Below, piece by piece: positions 24,305 through 34,735 of a stretch of DNA of 64,000 bases (position 1 is the stretch's first letter; every line of letters starts with the position of its first letter). The position numbers were made by a program, and so were the translations under genes. The notes below the pieces were generated by a model. That model was given only the letters and a program-made list of their open reading frames with translations, was not told the origin of the DNA and ran no database searches. The stretch covers positions 2,356,001 through 2,420,000 of the forward strand of contig NC_087065.1 in the NCBI RefSeq assembly GCF_963678635.1, read 5' to 3'. This DNA is from Symsagittifera roscoffensis. Its lineage: Eukaryota > Xenacoelomorpha > Acoela > Convolutidae.

Positions 24305-24589
24305 ATTATTTTCGCTCCATTTTTACGACTAACTTCTATCCTCGGCTTAAAGATTAGGCAAACAAAGTCTATTATTATTTCAGAGCTAAATAACAGTTAA
24401 TAATATAGCGACAACTAGAGCGCACATAGTTATTCGTGTCTTACACTCCACTGGTATGACCTGAAGGTCACCCTCTATTGAGTAGCCTTCAAGGTCGAAC
24501 ATAAACGTTATTGCTCATAACTAACTTAGTAGGGCATTCATATAAACTAAAACATAACGGATATAAATATATAATTCGGTTGGATAACA
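24253..24589 (-). promoter_or_regulatory. Probable 5' LTR and primer binding site, copy B
   Basis: Reading the minus strand, GGGGCAGTCATCAGG (about 24275-24255) sits where the third gypsy element has TGGCGCAGCCAGCAGG, immediately upstream of the matching Gag N-terminus. This suggests a decayed primer binding site. The AT-rich sequence beyond it to about 24589 (TGTTATCC on the minus strand) is the likely LTR. The partner LTR is lost, so extent is a guess. Confidence 0.4.
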
Positions 24590-24827
24590 GAGTCAACAGA
24601 TGATAATGCGGTCAAGCATTTGTGTTATCGTTTCAAATTGAGACATCAGACAACCTCTGATGAGGAAGCTAAACATAAGATGGGGACAAGGAGGTAAGTA
24701 AATTGGATAAGAGAAGTGCAACAAATGATAACCAAATTTTTCAAAGAATTAATATGAAAACATTCAGGTATTTTTGTCCTGATATATGGCAGGCGTGTTC
24801 GCATCTTTGAGCTGCTTGTATTTCAGA
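24590..24827. other. Unassigned sequence left of gap
   Basis: No gene or repeat recognised in these 238 bases. They may be flanking host DNA or the left part of the region that contains the next element's 5' LTR. Confidence 0.5.
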
Positions 24828-25027
24828 NNNNNNNNNNNNNNNNNNNNNNNNNNNNNNNNNNNNNNNNNNNNNNNNNNNNNNNNNNNNNNNNNNNNNNNNN
24901 NNNNNNNNNNNNNNNNNNNNNNNNNNNNNNNNNNNNNNNNNNNNNNNNNNNNNNNNNNNNNNNNNNNNNNNNNNNNNNNNNNNNNNNNNNNNNNNNNNNN
25001 NNNNNNNNNNNNNNNNNNNNNNNNNNN
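24828..25027. other. Assembly gap (200 N)
   Basis: Exactly 200 N. A round gap length suggests a placeholder, so true distance and even linkage across it are uncertain. It removes the first part of the 5' LTR of the element that follows. Any frame spanning it is meaningless. Confidence 0.99.
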
Positions 25028-25311
25028 AGAAAAAGATATGGTACAGTAGGTGCAGCTGCAGCCACACTAGGGTAACCTTGAGAAGTGCATGTGTCAATCA
25101 ATATAAATATATTGTTTCTATTGTTCAAGGTGATATTGTTCTGACCTTGAATGTAACACGACTGATTTCAGTTCGTCCGTACGCAGCTACGGAACTCAGT
25201 CAAAAACCTAGTTTATGTAGAAAGGAAAACCATGAAGATTTTACATTAATTTAACTTCTGAAATCTTTATCCTGTCTTCAATTACCCATCTTAGACCTAA
25301 GCGATATCACA
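25028..25311 (+). repeat. 5' LTR of element D (left part lost in gap)
   Basis: Matches 34199-34484 through GGTACAGTAG(G/A)TGCAGCTGCAG, the TATAAATATATTGTT segment (a possible TATA box) and the end TATCACA. It ends in CA at 25311, immediately followed by TGG. The first about 85 bp expected from the 3' LTR fall in the N gap. Confidence 0.9.
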
Positions 25312-25905
25312 TGGATTTTTGTCCAGTAGGATTTTTGTCTCAAGACTATAGAACAGACTTGGGTATTCCAGTTTTTCGGACTTCAGCAAAATTGGATCGA
25401 CCATGGAATTTTAAAGTTTGGTTGCACCATTTTCTATTAGCCATGATAGTCAAGGAAAATGTGAATTCAAAAGTGCTATTAGAGGATCCGAAAGCTGTCA
25501 TAGAAAAACCAATCCCTCGGCCAGAAACACCAGGAGCTAACGAGGACGCGAGAGCAATAGCGGATAGAGAAGGAAGGGATAAACTAATGAGAGACAGATT
25601 CGTGTTAGAAAACAAAGAGAGAAGGGAGCGGGGATCAAAGGTGGGGCACAACGTGATCTTCATTGAAATCCAAAAGCGACTTGCTTCGAGACTATTCCTT
25701 GCCCTAGCGACAGAAGGGAAGAAAATTTATGTTCAGAAATATCTTCAAACAGAAGTATCTACGCTTGAGTTCCGGGAAGTGGTGACTTAAGCTAAAACCA
25801 CACTCGAAAAAACGAAAAGTATAAGACATGAGAGGGACAAATTGTTCTTGAGAACACAGGATGCAGGAGAGTCATTGGATTTTTATCACGCTGGTTTTTG
25901 ACTGC
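25311..25905 (+). pseudogene. Gag, first copy (element D)
   Basis: Open from an ATG that straddles the LTR/PBS junction (25311) to a stop at 25788, then continuing in the same frame to about 25905. Recognisable capsid-type segments are T-D-L-G-I-P-V-F, D-R-P-W-N-F-K-V-W-L, L-L-E-D-P-K-A-V and, after the stop, L-F-L-R-T-Q-D-A-G-E-S-L. Gag forms the virus-like particle in which the element's RNA is reverse transcribed. The same segments recur from 26091 as a second copy. The stop at 25788 and the break near 25900 disable this copy. The minus-strand open frame over the same bases is a shadow. Confidence 0.85.
25312..25329 (+). promoter_or_regulatory. Candidate primer binding site of element D
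   Basis: TGGATTTTTGTCC begins exactly at the base after the LTR terminal CA. Gypsy elements usually have a TGG start here, pairing with the CCA end of the primer tRNA. I cannot name the tRNA. Only about 35 bp separate it from recognisable Gag coding, so leader sequence may be lost. Confidence 0.5.
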
Positions 25906-26872
25906 ACAAGCAGCGAAAACGGAGCTAGGCACATTAGAAGACGAACTTGTTAGAGATTTATTTAACTCGAAAATGAAAAACGCAGGATTACAAGATACAT
26001 TGACATTCGAGACGTTTACACTGGATGAGGTCCTGAAGCGAGCAAAGCAAACAGACGACGCAAGCATTCCAAAGACAGCATATAGAACAGACTTGGGTAT
26101 TCCAGTTTTTTGGACTGCAAATTCGGATCGACCATGGAATTTTAAAGTTTGGTTGGACCATTTTCTATTAGCCGTGATAGTCAAGCAAAATGTGAGTTCA
26201 AAAGTGCTATTAGAGGATCCGAAAGCTGTCTTGGAAAAACCAATCCCTCGGCCAGAAACACCAAGAGCTAACGAGGACGCGAGAGCGATAGCGGATGGAG
26301 AAGGAAGGGATAAACTAATGAGAGACAGATTCGTGTTAGAAAACAAAAAGAGAAGGGAGCGGGGACCAAAAGTGGGGCACAACGTGATCTTCATTGAAAT
26401 CCAAAAGCGACCTGCTTCGAGACTATTCCATGCCCTAGTGACAGAAGAGAAGAAAAATTATAATCAGAAAAATACTCATACAGAAGTATCCACGCTTGAG
26501 TTCCGGGAAATGGTGACTAAGCTAAAACCTCATTTGAAAAAACGAAAAGTATAACACATGAGACGGACATTGTTCTTGAGAACACAGGATGCAGGAGAGT
26601 CATTCGAACTTTATCACGCTGCTTTGACTGCACAAGCAGTAAAAACGGAGCTAGGCACATTAGAAGACGAACTGGTTAGAGATTTATTTATTTCGAAAAT
26701 GAAAAACGCAGGATTACAAGATACATTGACATTCGAGACGTTTACACTGGATGAGATCCTGAAACGAGCAAAGCAAACAGACGACGCAAGCATTCCAAAA
26801 ATCGTATGCCGATACTGCAAGTGCAGGAACTTTCATAAGTTTGCACGGGAAAATAAAACAAAAACCCATTGA
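25906..26872 (+). pseudogene. Gag C-terminal part plus second gag copy (element D)
   Basis: 25898-26074 encodes the Gag C-terminal part (L-G-T-L-E-D-E-L-V-R-D-L-F, then A-L/L-Q-D-T-L-T-F-E-T-F-T). It fuses at about 26075-26100 in frame to a second copy of the Gag N-terminal part (Y-R-T-D-L-G-I-P-V-F-W-T). That copy is open to 26554, where a TAA and frameshift intervene, and the Gag C-terminal part appears again at 26558-26872. The tandem offset is 744 bp at the N-terminal part and 726 bp at the C-terminal part. The two copies differ by roughly 5-8 % with small indels. Confidence 0.88.
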
Positions 26873-26952
26873 TGAAGTTGGCAACAGGGAAGAAATTGAG
26901 GTAACAGAACAATGAATCCTAGAAACGCAAAACACATGATGTCAAAAAGCAA

Positions 26953-27085
26953 TACAAGGCCACGGTCAGATCAGAAACTGTGTACAAGATGCGGAAAAAC
27001 ATTCGGGGAAGGACACTTGAAGACTTGTTCAGCAATGAATAAAACGTACAAAAACTGTACTAAGTCAAACCATTTCGCCCTTTAA
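26953..27085 (+). pseudogene. Gag zinc knuckle region (element D)
   Basis: Encodes C-T-R-C-G-K, then G-H-L-K-T-C: a Cys-x2-Cys-x7-His-x3-Cys knuckle starting at 26981, of the nucleic-acid-binding type that packages element RNA. A second half, K-N-C-T-K-S-N-H-F-A, follows, but its first Cys is Tyr and the last Cys is lost at a stop (about 27083). Stops lie between this region and both neighbours. Confidence 0.8.
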
Positions 27086-27294
27086 AGCAAAGAAATGAAG
27101 AATGCAATCTCATTCAATGTTTCGATTCCTGCGATGATTTTGAGATCAAGGCAAGTTAAATTGGATGATACGGCTGTGGAGAAAATAGAAGACTATATTG
27201 GGATCGACTGGAAAAAAGAATAGGTCCGACTACAGGGTGCAGAGAAACTCAAAATGTAACGAAAACTGACATACAGAGAAAACCACAGTCGGTA

Positions 27295-27711
27295 CAAATA
27301 AAAGAACTAAAAGCGTTAGTCAGAATTGATAACCAGATTATCAATATGACTATTGATACGGGGAGTCCAGTGTCGTACCTCAATTGGGCGACAACTAAGC
27401 AAATCTTAGAAGGATCTCCGAAAACAAAGTTCATTCCAGCGGAAAGATTAAACCTCTCAGCGCAGTTTATTGATTATAATAAACAACTAATTTTAATTTT
27501 AGGAGCACTGAAACCGTATATCAGGTCAACTGGATGGGAGGTGACAGGAGTATCATTCGTGGTAACTAAACGCCGCACAAGATGCGTATTGGTGTTAGAT
27601 CTTCAGAGCAAAGTAGGAACACACACAACCCAAAAGACGGCAACCACAGAAAAATCGAGGTTTGACGTGCTACTGTGCGGCAGTCACAAGGTTGGAAACA
27701 AAAAAATGTGA
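27295..27711 (+). pseudogene. Aspartic protease (element D)
   Basis: Open frame 27346-27711, with in-frame coding extending upstream to about 27295. It contains I-D-T-G-S-P-V-S-Y-L (Asp codon at 27355), the retropepsin active-site motif, preceded by a short strand segment as in retroviral-type proteases. The protease normally cleaves the Gag-Pol polyprotein. The frame ends at TGA near 27709, before RT. The domain itself looks close to complete, but it is isolated from working Gag and RT frames. Confidence 0.85.
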
Positions 27712-27719
27712 AAACTTGC

Positions 27720-28740
27720 GGACCTTTTTAATCGACAAGTTAAACCAAAACATCATGTGATGAGTACAAAATATAAAGACCCACTAAGTCCGATACAAGA
27801 GTAACGTCGACGGATCTCTATTCATATTCAGGACGAAATTCAATCGGAATTAACATAATTGTTGTCAGAAGGACACATAAAGAAATTGCACCAGTAACTG
27901 TTTCATTGCCCCAAGAGTCATGTTTGTGAAAAAAGATGTCTCCATCAAATTGGCTTTGGACGCTAAACATATTAAAAGGCAGCTGTAGAAAAATAAGTAC
28001 CAAATGTTAAGCGTCGATGAACTCCTAGACGGAGTGAGCCAAATTGTTACTGCAAACACAGCTGTTACGTTTTATTTCACGGTCTTAGATCTAAAATAAG
28101 CATATAGTCAACTTAACTTGACTGCAAAAGAGCAAGACAGTGCAATTTTAACCTTTTGGGGGGACAAGCAACGGGAACGTATAAATTCCTTACAGGGTTC
28201 TAGGGACTGGCTGATATACCAGCGGAGTTTCAAAAATCCATGTATTGTACGCTAAACGCTGCTTAGAACGCATTTTGTTTTTAGACGATGTTTGAATTGT
28301 CTCCAAGGGAGACGAAAAAGATTACGAAAATCTAGAATTGGAAGTCTTGGAACAACTAGATAAAGAAAGTTTAGCGTTAAAACTATCTAAAGGCGAATTC
28401 TTTCAGAACGAGGTCAGTTGGCTCGGACATAAACAATAACCAAGTGGTATTGTTCCTAAAGTAACAAAAACTGCAGCAATAACTAACCTAAATCCTTCTA
28501 AATCACTGAAACAACTACGATCCTGCATGGGTAGTATTAATCACCTTTCAAATTTATTCCCCAGCAGCAAGTTTAACAGATAAACTTCGATCATTACTAC
28601 ATGACAAAAATGAGAATAAAAAGCTGAAAAAATCAAAAAGCCGGTGAAACCTTTTGAATGGGGGGAGCAACATTTTCATTAGTCTTTGATCAAATCAAAA
28701 AAGCAGCGGCGAATATTGCAAAAATCTACTATTATAATCC
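27720..28740 (+). pseudogene. Reverse transcriptase (element D)
   Basis: RT remnant with several stops and frameshifts. Recognisable pieces are P-L-S-P-I-Q-E, L-L-S-E-G-H-I-K-K-L-H, a W-L-W/K-L-A-L-D-A-K-H-I-like stretch, F-Y-F/Y-F-T-V-L-D-L-K near 28080, and the catalytic F-L-D-D at 28278-28289, directly followed by a stop within the motif (L-D-D-V-stop). Then come L-S-K-G-E-F-F and V-S-W-L-G-H, and the thumb segment S-L-K-Q-L-R-S near 28500. No frame longer than about 100 codons survives. Confidence 0.8.
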
Positions 28741-29344
28741 CACAAAAGATACACGTGTTAAATATGATGCGAGCCACAGTGGCTTTGGAGCAACCCTCGA
28801 ACAGAAAACCGGGGAGGGTGAATGAATGCTGATCGCATTTGCGTCACGGTACTTGAAAGCCCAAGAAAACAAATTCTCCAAACGAACTTGAACTGCTGGC
28901 AGTAGTATAGGCGGTTGATAGGTTTAAACATTATGTTTTGGGCAGGAGTTTTTAATAGCTACGGACCACAAAATACTCACATCTGCTCTAGGTGAGGATC
29001 GATCAAACAAAACGTATCAATCAGAACTTGCTAGGTGGGATGACAGATTGCTACCTTATCAGTTCAAGATAGTATATATACCAGGAAAAGATATGCGGAT
29101 AATTGACTACCTATCAAGAGAGCCAAATGGAAAACCGTGGCCAGAGTCTAAACTGGACAGAAAATTCGTAGTAACATCAAATGGAAACTTTCATAAGGCT
29201 CTCTACTGCTTGAACAGTCGGCTAAATTATACTAAAGAGCTTAATCAAAGCGAAAATATTCTAGAATATTTCTGTAGGAACACTGGCTGTAACGATACAG
29301 CAAGCACGTCATCTTACGGCAGCAATGGCAACCAAATCTGTTAA
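28741..29344 (+). pseudogene. RNase H and connection region (element D)
   Basis: Y-D-A-S-H-S-G-F-G-A-T-L near 28762 carries the first RNase H Asp. F-A-S-R-Y-L follows, the N-E-L-E-type segment is frameshifted near 28885, and A-T-D-H-K lies near 28957. The open frame 29048-29344 contains L-L-P-Y-Q-F-K-I-V-Y-I-P-G-K-D and I-D-Y-L-S-R-E-P-N-G, the standard end of RNase H, and a tail rich in Asn and Ser. Several stops separate the parts. Confidence 0.82.
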
Positions 29345-30337
29345 TAACGAACAGGGCTCGACTGGAACGAAAACGTTCAAACCTCACGATTCTCAAAAGT
29401 GAAAACAAACCAATTATGCAAATTATCTCATTGAAAGCAGTTGGCCAAGAAAATCTCTTAAAAAATCAGAACGAAGAAACAAGGAAATGGACAAGGACAA
29501 AAATAAGACTAAGAAAGACAAAGGAAAAAAGACGGTGAGGATAAGTGATAACAAAGAGTGCGGAAGTAGTCATGGAATCACCTTTCCACAAACGCGATTA
29601 ATTAAACGGGGAGCAGAGACAAACAAAGAGGCAGAGTCAGATAGCTTGGACTCGGAAATCCTATATGCTGAGAGGAAAATAATGAGACAACAAATAAAAC
29701 CAAGTGGAGACCGGGATGCCTACATCAGCTGTTGCAATTTGTAACACTGGAGCTTCTTCATCGGCAGCTGCGATTAGGGAGACGGGCCGAGAACTTCTTC
29801 AACAGCGGTGGTAAAGAACGAGATGCCAAAATTAGTTTTGTTTTGAGATTTTATTGGCTTAGAAAGATCGAACAGACTGGGAATGATGCTTGAATTGGAG
29901 GTGCACTCGGAAGTGGTCAGCCCGAACGCAGAAGAGAACTGCAACTACAGGACTGACGGAGTACCAATCGTTGAGGTTGATCTCATGGCCGATAGCCCAG
30001 AAGAAGACAGTCAAGAAGTCAATGTGGTTTCACGGCGCATCAGCCATAATCAGCATGGAAGGAGGATTCCAGGGAGGCAAAGGACAAGATACCAGGAGGG
30101 CTCGACAATCTGTCACGTTTGTTCGACAGGAATTTGTTAGCACTACTCATCACAGAGGACATGTGGATGGGCCGACTGTGCGTCAAAAGGAGTCATCAAA
30201 AGGAACAACCGTCACAGCCTTGAGCTCATGGGCCCGTATACCAATCCTCTGTGGCATCAGTTAAGCGTCATGGACGACTGTATCCTGGTGGACGATAGGT
30301 TGGCGGTGACATGTCAGTTGCGCCCAGCGGTCCTAAG
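29345..30337 (+). pseudogene. Linker between RNase H and integrase (element D)
   Basis: The charged frame 29487-29744 (M-D-K-D-K-N-K-T-K-K-D-K-G-K-K) and following pieces occupy the linker. Near 29800-29875 a stretch reads F-V-L-R-F-Y-W-L-R-K-I. Near 30050-30200 come H-G-R/S-A-W-K-E-D-S-R and L-S-R-L-F-D-R-N-L-L-A-L-L, and near 30240-30300 D-D-C-I-L-V-D-D-R-L, a segment that in this family lies just before the integrase zinc-binding domain. Many stops. Confidence 0.65.
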
Positions 30338-31962
30338 AAGAAATCATCGCAGTCATCCCCGCCAAGAAGCGATGCTAAATGAAATCAACTACTTGTGGTG
30401 ACTGCACATGCACAAAGATAAAATCAGTCTAGCTGATGAGGGTAGAAGCTGCACCCGCTATGGTAAGAAAGCTACGTATATCATTCCTAAAAATGCTACA
30501 AAACTGTTACCAATGCCAACGCAGCCGGGGCAGGAACTACAATTAGATTATGCCCGACCGTTGGAAGATCATAAAAGGAAGAAATTATACTTGCTGTTAG
30601 CAATAGACCGGTCTTCAAATTTTTCGTCGGTTAAAATTATTAACTCAACTAGGGGAAAATATTCAATTAACTTCCTATGTACCTAAATTGACACACACTG
30701 ATTACCGGAATCCATGAAAACTGATCAATTTTCAGGGTTCAAGGTTAAAGAAATGAAAAAAAATCTGCACAGAAAACAACCTAGAATAAAAAAATCTGTC
30801 TGGTAGGAGATCACCGAGGATGTGAAACGGACCATCCAAAGCATCAAGAAAAGACTAGGAGCACTGCTTCTCGATGAAAATCTCGCATCATTATAGCTTT
30901 GTCTTCGTACAATACTACGAGATCGTAGATGGACTAAACAAAAAACTATACAGCGCTCTCCGTTCGAAGCTCATTTTGGGTGTCTCCCAAAATCAGAAAT
31001 TAAAAAACTAAGGGAAAAATTTTTGCTTAGATAAAGAACACTTCGAGAGATCTGCAATTACGGCTTCGCAGTTGAAGAAGCGAAGAGACCAATCGCGGGG
31101 AAATTTAAACGTCGTGCCGAAAGGAACCAACATTCGAGCTGTCAGCCCATTTTTCGGGCAGACGATCGAGTCAGCGAAAGACAGAGATCGGGCCAAGGCA
31201 TTAAAGATCCTACTTGAAGCCAATGCACGTTGGAATGGCACTCGCAGAGACGCATCGGCCAGCGATATTCAAAAAAAAGTGTCGAAACGAGTACATACAC
31301 CCGGGATAGAGAAAAGAGCGTTTGCACTCTAATTTTGCTTCAAAAAGACGAAAACCGAAAGAGCTGGAAGGCCCTCACAAATCCCTTAAAAGGCAAAGTG
31401 GTGTCTCTAGTGTAAAAACAGATGCGGGGCAATTTATCGAAAAAGCGAGATTGCCCAATCGAAGGCTAAAACAAATCAACCGGACAAACAAATGAACTAG
31501 AGAAAAACAAAGATTACCAGAAACCATGAGCCTAGGCATAAACAACAAATGAAAAACAGCAGCTCACAACAGGATAATTCCGATTCTGAGAACGAGCAGT
31601 TTCACCAGAAAAAAAAATAAAGGATTAGGCCGAATGAGTGTTTTCAGGATAGCCCATCGAGAGTTACTTCAAGAGGCACGGAGACAGGGGGAGGACTTAA
31701 CCTAGCGGTTAAAAGGGTGAAACCTAATAATGCCGGCCGATTTTGAGCGTTTCGAAACATCAGGTTGACAGCACCCCATGAACAAGGATAGAAAACCTTC
31801 AGTTCAAGATTTCGTCGGTCAAAAGCTGCTTCAGCAGTAGTCAACGGCAAAGACAAAACACAAGACATTGCATCAAGTCCAGGGTCATCAAATCCAAGCA
31901 TCCCGTAATCGTCCACTTCGATCAAACAGACGGCAAAGTTGAAAATATGAACCGCCAGACCA
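30338..31962 (+). pseudogene. Integrase, first tandem copy (element D)
   Basis: Starts with the zinc-binding domain: His in R-N-H-R-S-H (30344 on), then H-M-H-K-D and S-C-T-R-Y-G-K, where the first Cys of the usual C-x2-C pair is Gly. The core follows, with L-Q-L-D-Y-A (first catalytic Asp, about 30545), A-I-D-R-S-S, then K-T-D-Q-F-S-G-F (second Asp, about 30722) in another frame. The Glu region near 30820 is frameshifted by an extra A. Past the core, S-P-F-E-A-H-F-G and the C-terminal frame 31072-31332 (Q-L-K-K-R-R-D-Q-S-R) are clear. A near-identical copy follows. Confidence 0.9.
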
Positions 31963-31970
31963 TCCCCGCC

Positions 31971-33593
31971 AAGAAATCATCGCAGTCATCCCCGCCAAGA
32001 AGCGATGCTAAATGAAATCAACAGTTGTGGTGACTGCACATGCACAAAGATAAAATCAGTCTAGCTGATGAGGGTAGAAGCTGCACCCGCTATGGTAAGA
32101 AAGCTACGTATATCATTCCTAAAAATGCTACAAAACTGTTACCAATGCCAACGCAGCCGGGGCAGGAACTACAATTAGATTATGCCCGACCGTTGGAAGA
32201 TCATAAAAGGAAGAAATTATACTTGCTGTTAGCAATAGACCGGTCTTCAAATTTTTCGTCGGTTAAAATTATTAACTCAACTAGGGGAAAATATTCAATT
32301 TACTTCCTATGTACCTAAATTGACACACACTGATTACCGGAATCCATGAAAACTGATCAATTTTCAGGGTTCAAGGTTAAAGAAATGAAAAAAAATCTGC
32401 ACAGAAAACAACCTAGAATAAAAAAATCTGTCTGGTAGGAGATCACCGAGGATGTGAAAGGGACCATCCAAAGCATCAAGAAAAGACTAGGAGAACTGCT
32501 TCTCGATGAAAATCTCGCATCATTATAGCTTTGTCTTCGTACAATACTACGAGATCGTAGATGGACTAAACAAAAAACTATACAGCGCTCTCCGTTCGAA
32601 GCTCATTTTGGGTGTCTCCCAAAATCAGAAATTAAAAAACTAAGGGAAAAATTTTTGCTTAGATAAAGAACACTTCGAGAGATATGCAATTACGGCTTCG
32701 CAGTTGAAGAAGCGAAGAGACCAATCGCGGGGAAATTTAAACGTCGTGCCGAAAGGAACCAACATTCGAGCTGTCAGCCCATTTTTCGGACAGACGATCG
32801 AGTCAGCGAAAGACAGAGATCGGGCCAAGGCATTAAAGATCCTACTTGAAGCCAATGCACGTTGGAATGGCACTCGCAGAGACGCATCGGCCAGCGATAT
32901 TCAAAAAACAGTGACGAAACGAGTACATACACCCGGGATAGAGAAAAGAGCGTTTGCACTCTAATTTTGCTCCAAAAAGACGAAAACCGAAAGAGCTGGA
33001 AGGCCCTCACAAATCCCTTAAAAGGCAAAGTGGTGTCTCTAGTGTAAAAACAGATGCGGGGCAATTTATCGAAAAAGCGAGATTGCCCAATCGAAGGCTA
33101 AAACAAATCAACCGGACAAACAAATGAACTAGAGAAAAACAAAGATTACCAGAAACCATGAGCCTAGGCATAAACAACAAAAGAAAAACAGCAGCTCACA
33201 ACAGGATAATTCCGATTCTGAGAACGAGCAGTTTCACCAGAAAAAAAAATTAAGGATTAGGCCAAATGAGTGTTTTCAGGATAGCCCATCGAGAGTTACT
33301 TCAAGAGGCACGGAGACAGGTGGAGGACTTAACCTAGCGGTTAAAAGGGTGAAACCTAATAATGCCAGCCGATTTTGAGCGTTTCGAAACATCAGGTTGA
33401 CAGCACCCCATGAACAAGGATAGAAAACCTTCAGTTCAAGATTTCGTCGGTCAAAAGCTGCTTCAGCAGTAGTCAACGGCAAAGACAAAACACAAGACAT
33501 TGCATCAAGTCCAGGGTCATCAAATCCAAGCATCCCTAATCGTCCACTTCGATCAAACAGACGGCAAAGTTGAAAATATGAACCGCCAGACCA
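31971..33593 (+). pseudogene. Integrase, second tandem copy (element D)
   Basis: Repeats 30338-31962 at an offset of 1633, then 1632 bp, with about 1 % differences (for example AACTACTTG versus AACAGTTG, GAAACGG versus GAAAGGG, AACTTCC versus TACTTCC). It has the same stops and the same frameshift beside the catalytic Glu as the first copy. The junction lies at CCCCGCCAAGAAATCATCGC (31965-31984). It adds no intact integrase. Confidence 0.93.
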
Positions 33594-34112
33594 CTCCCAC
33601 GCCAGAGAAGATGGCCGACCAGGTACTCACACGCATGGGCCAGAAAACGGCAAAAGTTATCCTCACATCTCGGGACGTTGAGCATGCAGCGCTGGAAAAT
33701 CAGATGGACACACCACCAGGATTCTCAGACGAATCAAATAAAGAAGAACATGATAATGCTATCCTGATTAAACGTAGTGGAAGCCAAACAAAGAATCAGG
33801 GACCCAAGAGATAAGGTGACCCTATTAAGCACGCATTACGCTTAGTTTGTTCGGAGGACAATATAACGGACCTAAGTAAAGCAGCTCCGGAGTTTTGTCG
33901 CCTGAAACTTCGAAACCGACTTGAACAAAACCACGGAATCTAAGCTAGGTCTTCTAGAAAAACATCTTTTCCGAAGGAAGTTCGGACATGCATCGCTGGA
34001 TATGACTCGATCATGGAGTTCCACTACGCTTTGAACTGCCAGACGAAGAAAGAGAGGCTAATTGACACGCAAAAGAGAACAGAGACTGAAAAAAAAGCCA
34101 AGGGGTTCAAGT
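33594..34112 (+). pseudogene. Integrase C-terminal tail and 3' end (element D)
   Basis: Continuation of the polyprotein tail after the second integrase copy. The frame reaching 33814 is Gln/Lys/Asp-rich with no known domain, then broken frames rich in Lys/Arg/Glu run to about 34110. A weak purine-rich tract (about 34085-34105, GACTGAAAAAAAAGCC and AAGGGG) precedes the LTR start and could be the plus-strand primer site. Confidence 0.55.
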
Positions 34113-34484
34113 TGTCATAACCATTAAACTGAGCTTTAAAACTTCTATTGTAATAATTAAAACTTTGTACTATTGATATAAAGTTTGTTTGTCCTCCGGG
34201 TAATGTGGTACAGTAGATGCAGCTGCAGCTGCAGCCACGCTACAGTAACCTTGAGGAGTGCATCTGTCTATCTATATAAATATATTGTTACTTTTGTTCA
34301 AGGTCATATTATTCTGACCCAAAATGTGACACGACTGAATTCAGTTCGTCCGTACGCAGCTACGGAACTCAGTCAAAAACCTAGATTGTGTAGAAAAGAA
34401 AAAACATAAAGATTTCACATTAATTAAACTTCTCAAATCGTTTTTTGTCTTCAATTACCCACCTTATACCTAAGCGGTATCACA
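34113..34484 (+). repeat. 3' LTR of element D
   Basis: Begins TGTCATAACC and ends GGTATCACA (TG...CA ends with near-inverted termini), 372 bp. Bases 34199-34484 match the surviving 5' LTR with scattered differences and an extra CAGCTG. It contains TATAAATATATTG and a TTAATTAAAC tail. No target-site duplication can be tested because the 5' end lies in the gap. Confidence 0.9.
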
Positions 34485-34735
34485 AAAGATATACCGATAC
34501 ACTGATTAATCCTGATACACTCACTTGTCCTGATACACCCACCAATCTTGATAACACACTCATCCTGTTACACACACTAATCTCGAAGCGAAAGCCAATC
34601 CTGCTTCACACACTAATACTGATACACACACACTAATCCTGATACACACTTTAATACTGATGCACACACTAATACTGATACACACTAATACTGATACACA
34701 TACAATCTTGATACACATACTAATCCTGATGCACT
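34485..34735. repeat. About 18-bp minisatellite
   Basis: Imperfect tandem repeats of a unit like CTAATACTGATACACACA, about 13 copies with length variation, directly after the 3' LTR. Short open frames here only reflect the repeat. Confidence 0.85.

Larger units (their letters stand above)
20461..24589 (-). mobile_element. Truncated Ty3/gypsy element, copy B
   Basis: Minus-strand LTR retrotransposon of the same family as copy A, but reaching its 5' end. Order on the minus strand: probable 5' LTR and primer binding site (24589-24253), gag (24304-23514), a run-on into RT without a recognisable protease (23513-22604), RNase H (22541-22079), charged linker (22068-21512) and integrase start (21067-20461). 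The 3' part of integrase and the 3' LTR are missing; satellite begins at about 20460. Frames are broken in many places. Gag similarity to the minus-strand element at 36-42 kb shows they belong to related lineages. Confidence 0.9.
25028..34484 (+). mobile_element. Ty3/gypsy LTR retrotransposon with internal duplications (element D)
   Basis: Plus-strand element bounded by matching LTRs (25028-25311, truncated by the gap, and 34113-34484). Internal order is Gag, CCHC knuckle, aspartic protease, RT, RNase H, linker, integrase and C-terminal tail, the standard Ty3/gypsy arrangement. All long frames are interrupted by stops or frameshifts. A gag segment of about 0.73 kb and an integrase segment of about 1.63 kb are each present twice in tandem. 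The LTRs differ at several per cent of positions, so the insertion is not recent. Confidence 0.95.

Noticed and set aside
24741-25128. Frames crossing the N gap
   Set aside because: They exist only because N does not create stops.
25792-26394. 200-codon minus-strand frame
   Set aside because: It lies exactly antisense to the Gag duplicates of element D, which show real motif homology on the plus strand, and the similar minus frame at 25346-25663 is its duplicate shadow.
34485-34735. Telomere-like repeat
   Set aside because: The about 18-bp CTGATACACACA-type unit is irregular and resembles no telomeric hexamer; it is a local minisatellite.
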